Assembly: GCA_003254885.1 (NCBI GenBank)
Contig: QANT01003923.1
Span: forward strand, 1 to 20,615
Direction: 5' to 3'
Source of the DNA: Purshia tridentata
Taxonomy: Eukaryota; Streptophyta; Magnoliopsida; Rosales; Rosaceae
Length of the DNA stretch: 20,615 nucleotides
Shown here: positions 20,543 to 20,615 of the stretch, one piece after another
How positions within the stretch are numbered: the stretch's first letter is position 1
How the letters are laid out: the number at the start of each line of letters is the position of its first letter
The notes under the pieces: generated by a model
What the model saw: only the letters and a program-made list of their open reading frames with translations
What the model was told of the DNA's origin: nothing
The model's database searches: none
Program-made: the position numbers and the translations under genes

Positions 20543-20615
20543 TAAAAGGTAAACTGCAATTTAGTACCTTAGGTTTGGATCGGATTGGAAGTTGGTACCT
20601 CTATTTTTTTTTTTT
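20543..20615. mobile_element. Left end of a further MITE-like element, cut by the window edge
   Basis: GGTAAACTGCAATTTAGTACC and GGAAGTTGGTACCTC resemble the start of common plant MITEs of the GGTAAA...GGTACC type, loosely like the Mutator-type MITE at 18930. The other terminus lies outside the window. Confidence 0.35.

Overview
The window looks like nuclear DNA from a flowering plant, most likely a eudicot. It is AT-rich, the one clear gene is split into many short exons by U2-type introns, and the surroundings are full of microsatellites, miniature inverted-repeat elements and LTR-like debris. I see no bacterial-style operon, CRISPR array, rRNA, tRNA or prophage. A rosid such as a member of the Rosaceae is possible, but that rests only on the general look of the repeats.

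One protein-coding gene dominates the window. It lies on the minus strand, with its start codon at 15188 and its stop at 3523-3521. I could join 20 coding exons with a continuous reading frame, giving a 917-residue protein that I recognise as the plant homolog of tetratricopeptide repeat protein 27 (TTC27; Emw1 in yeast). Eighteen of the 19 introns are GT-AG. The last one reads best as GC-AG. The four clearest TPR motifs fall at about residues 587-722.

The rest is repeat-derived. Positions 1-2690, beyond the 3' end of the gene, hold a duplicated block made of fold-back elements, CT and TA microsatellites and purine-rich tracts, with younger nested tandem duplications. A third member of the same fold-back family sits in intron 5 of the gene, about 23 bp from a splice donor. 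Other introns carry a possible solo LTR (intron 7), a possible tRNA-derived SINE and a small tandem repeat (intron 6), and a tiny inverted-repeat element (intron 17).

Upstream of the gene, the proximal promoter and 5' leader are short (about 140 bp) and contain a telo-box. They are followed at once by a degenerate inverted-repeat element (about 15332-16289). Beyond this lies an LTR-like segment (about 16478-18560) with its own TATA box and G-box. Next come a well-defined 387-bp Mutator-type MITE with a perfect 9-bp target-site duplication (18930-19316) and AT-rich repeat sequence to the window end.

I found no previously undescribed biological system. The points most worth a second look are the GC-AG intron, the transposon-crowded promoter, the fold-back element family that sits in TA-rich sites, and the nested duplications in the first 2.7 kb.
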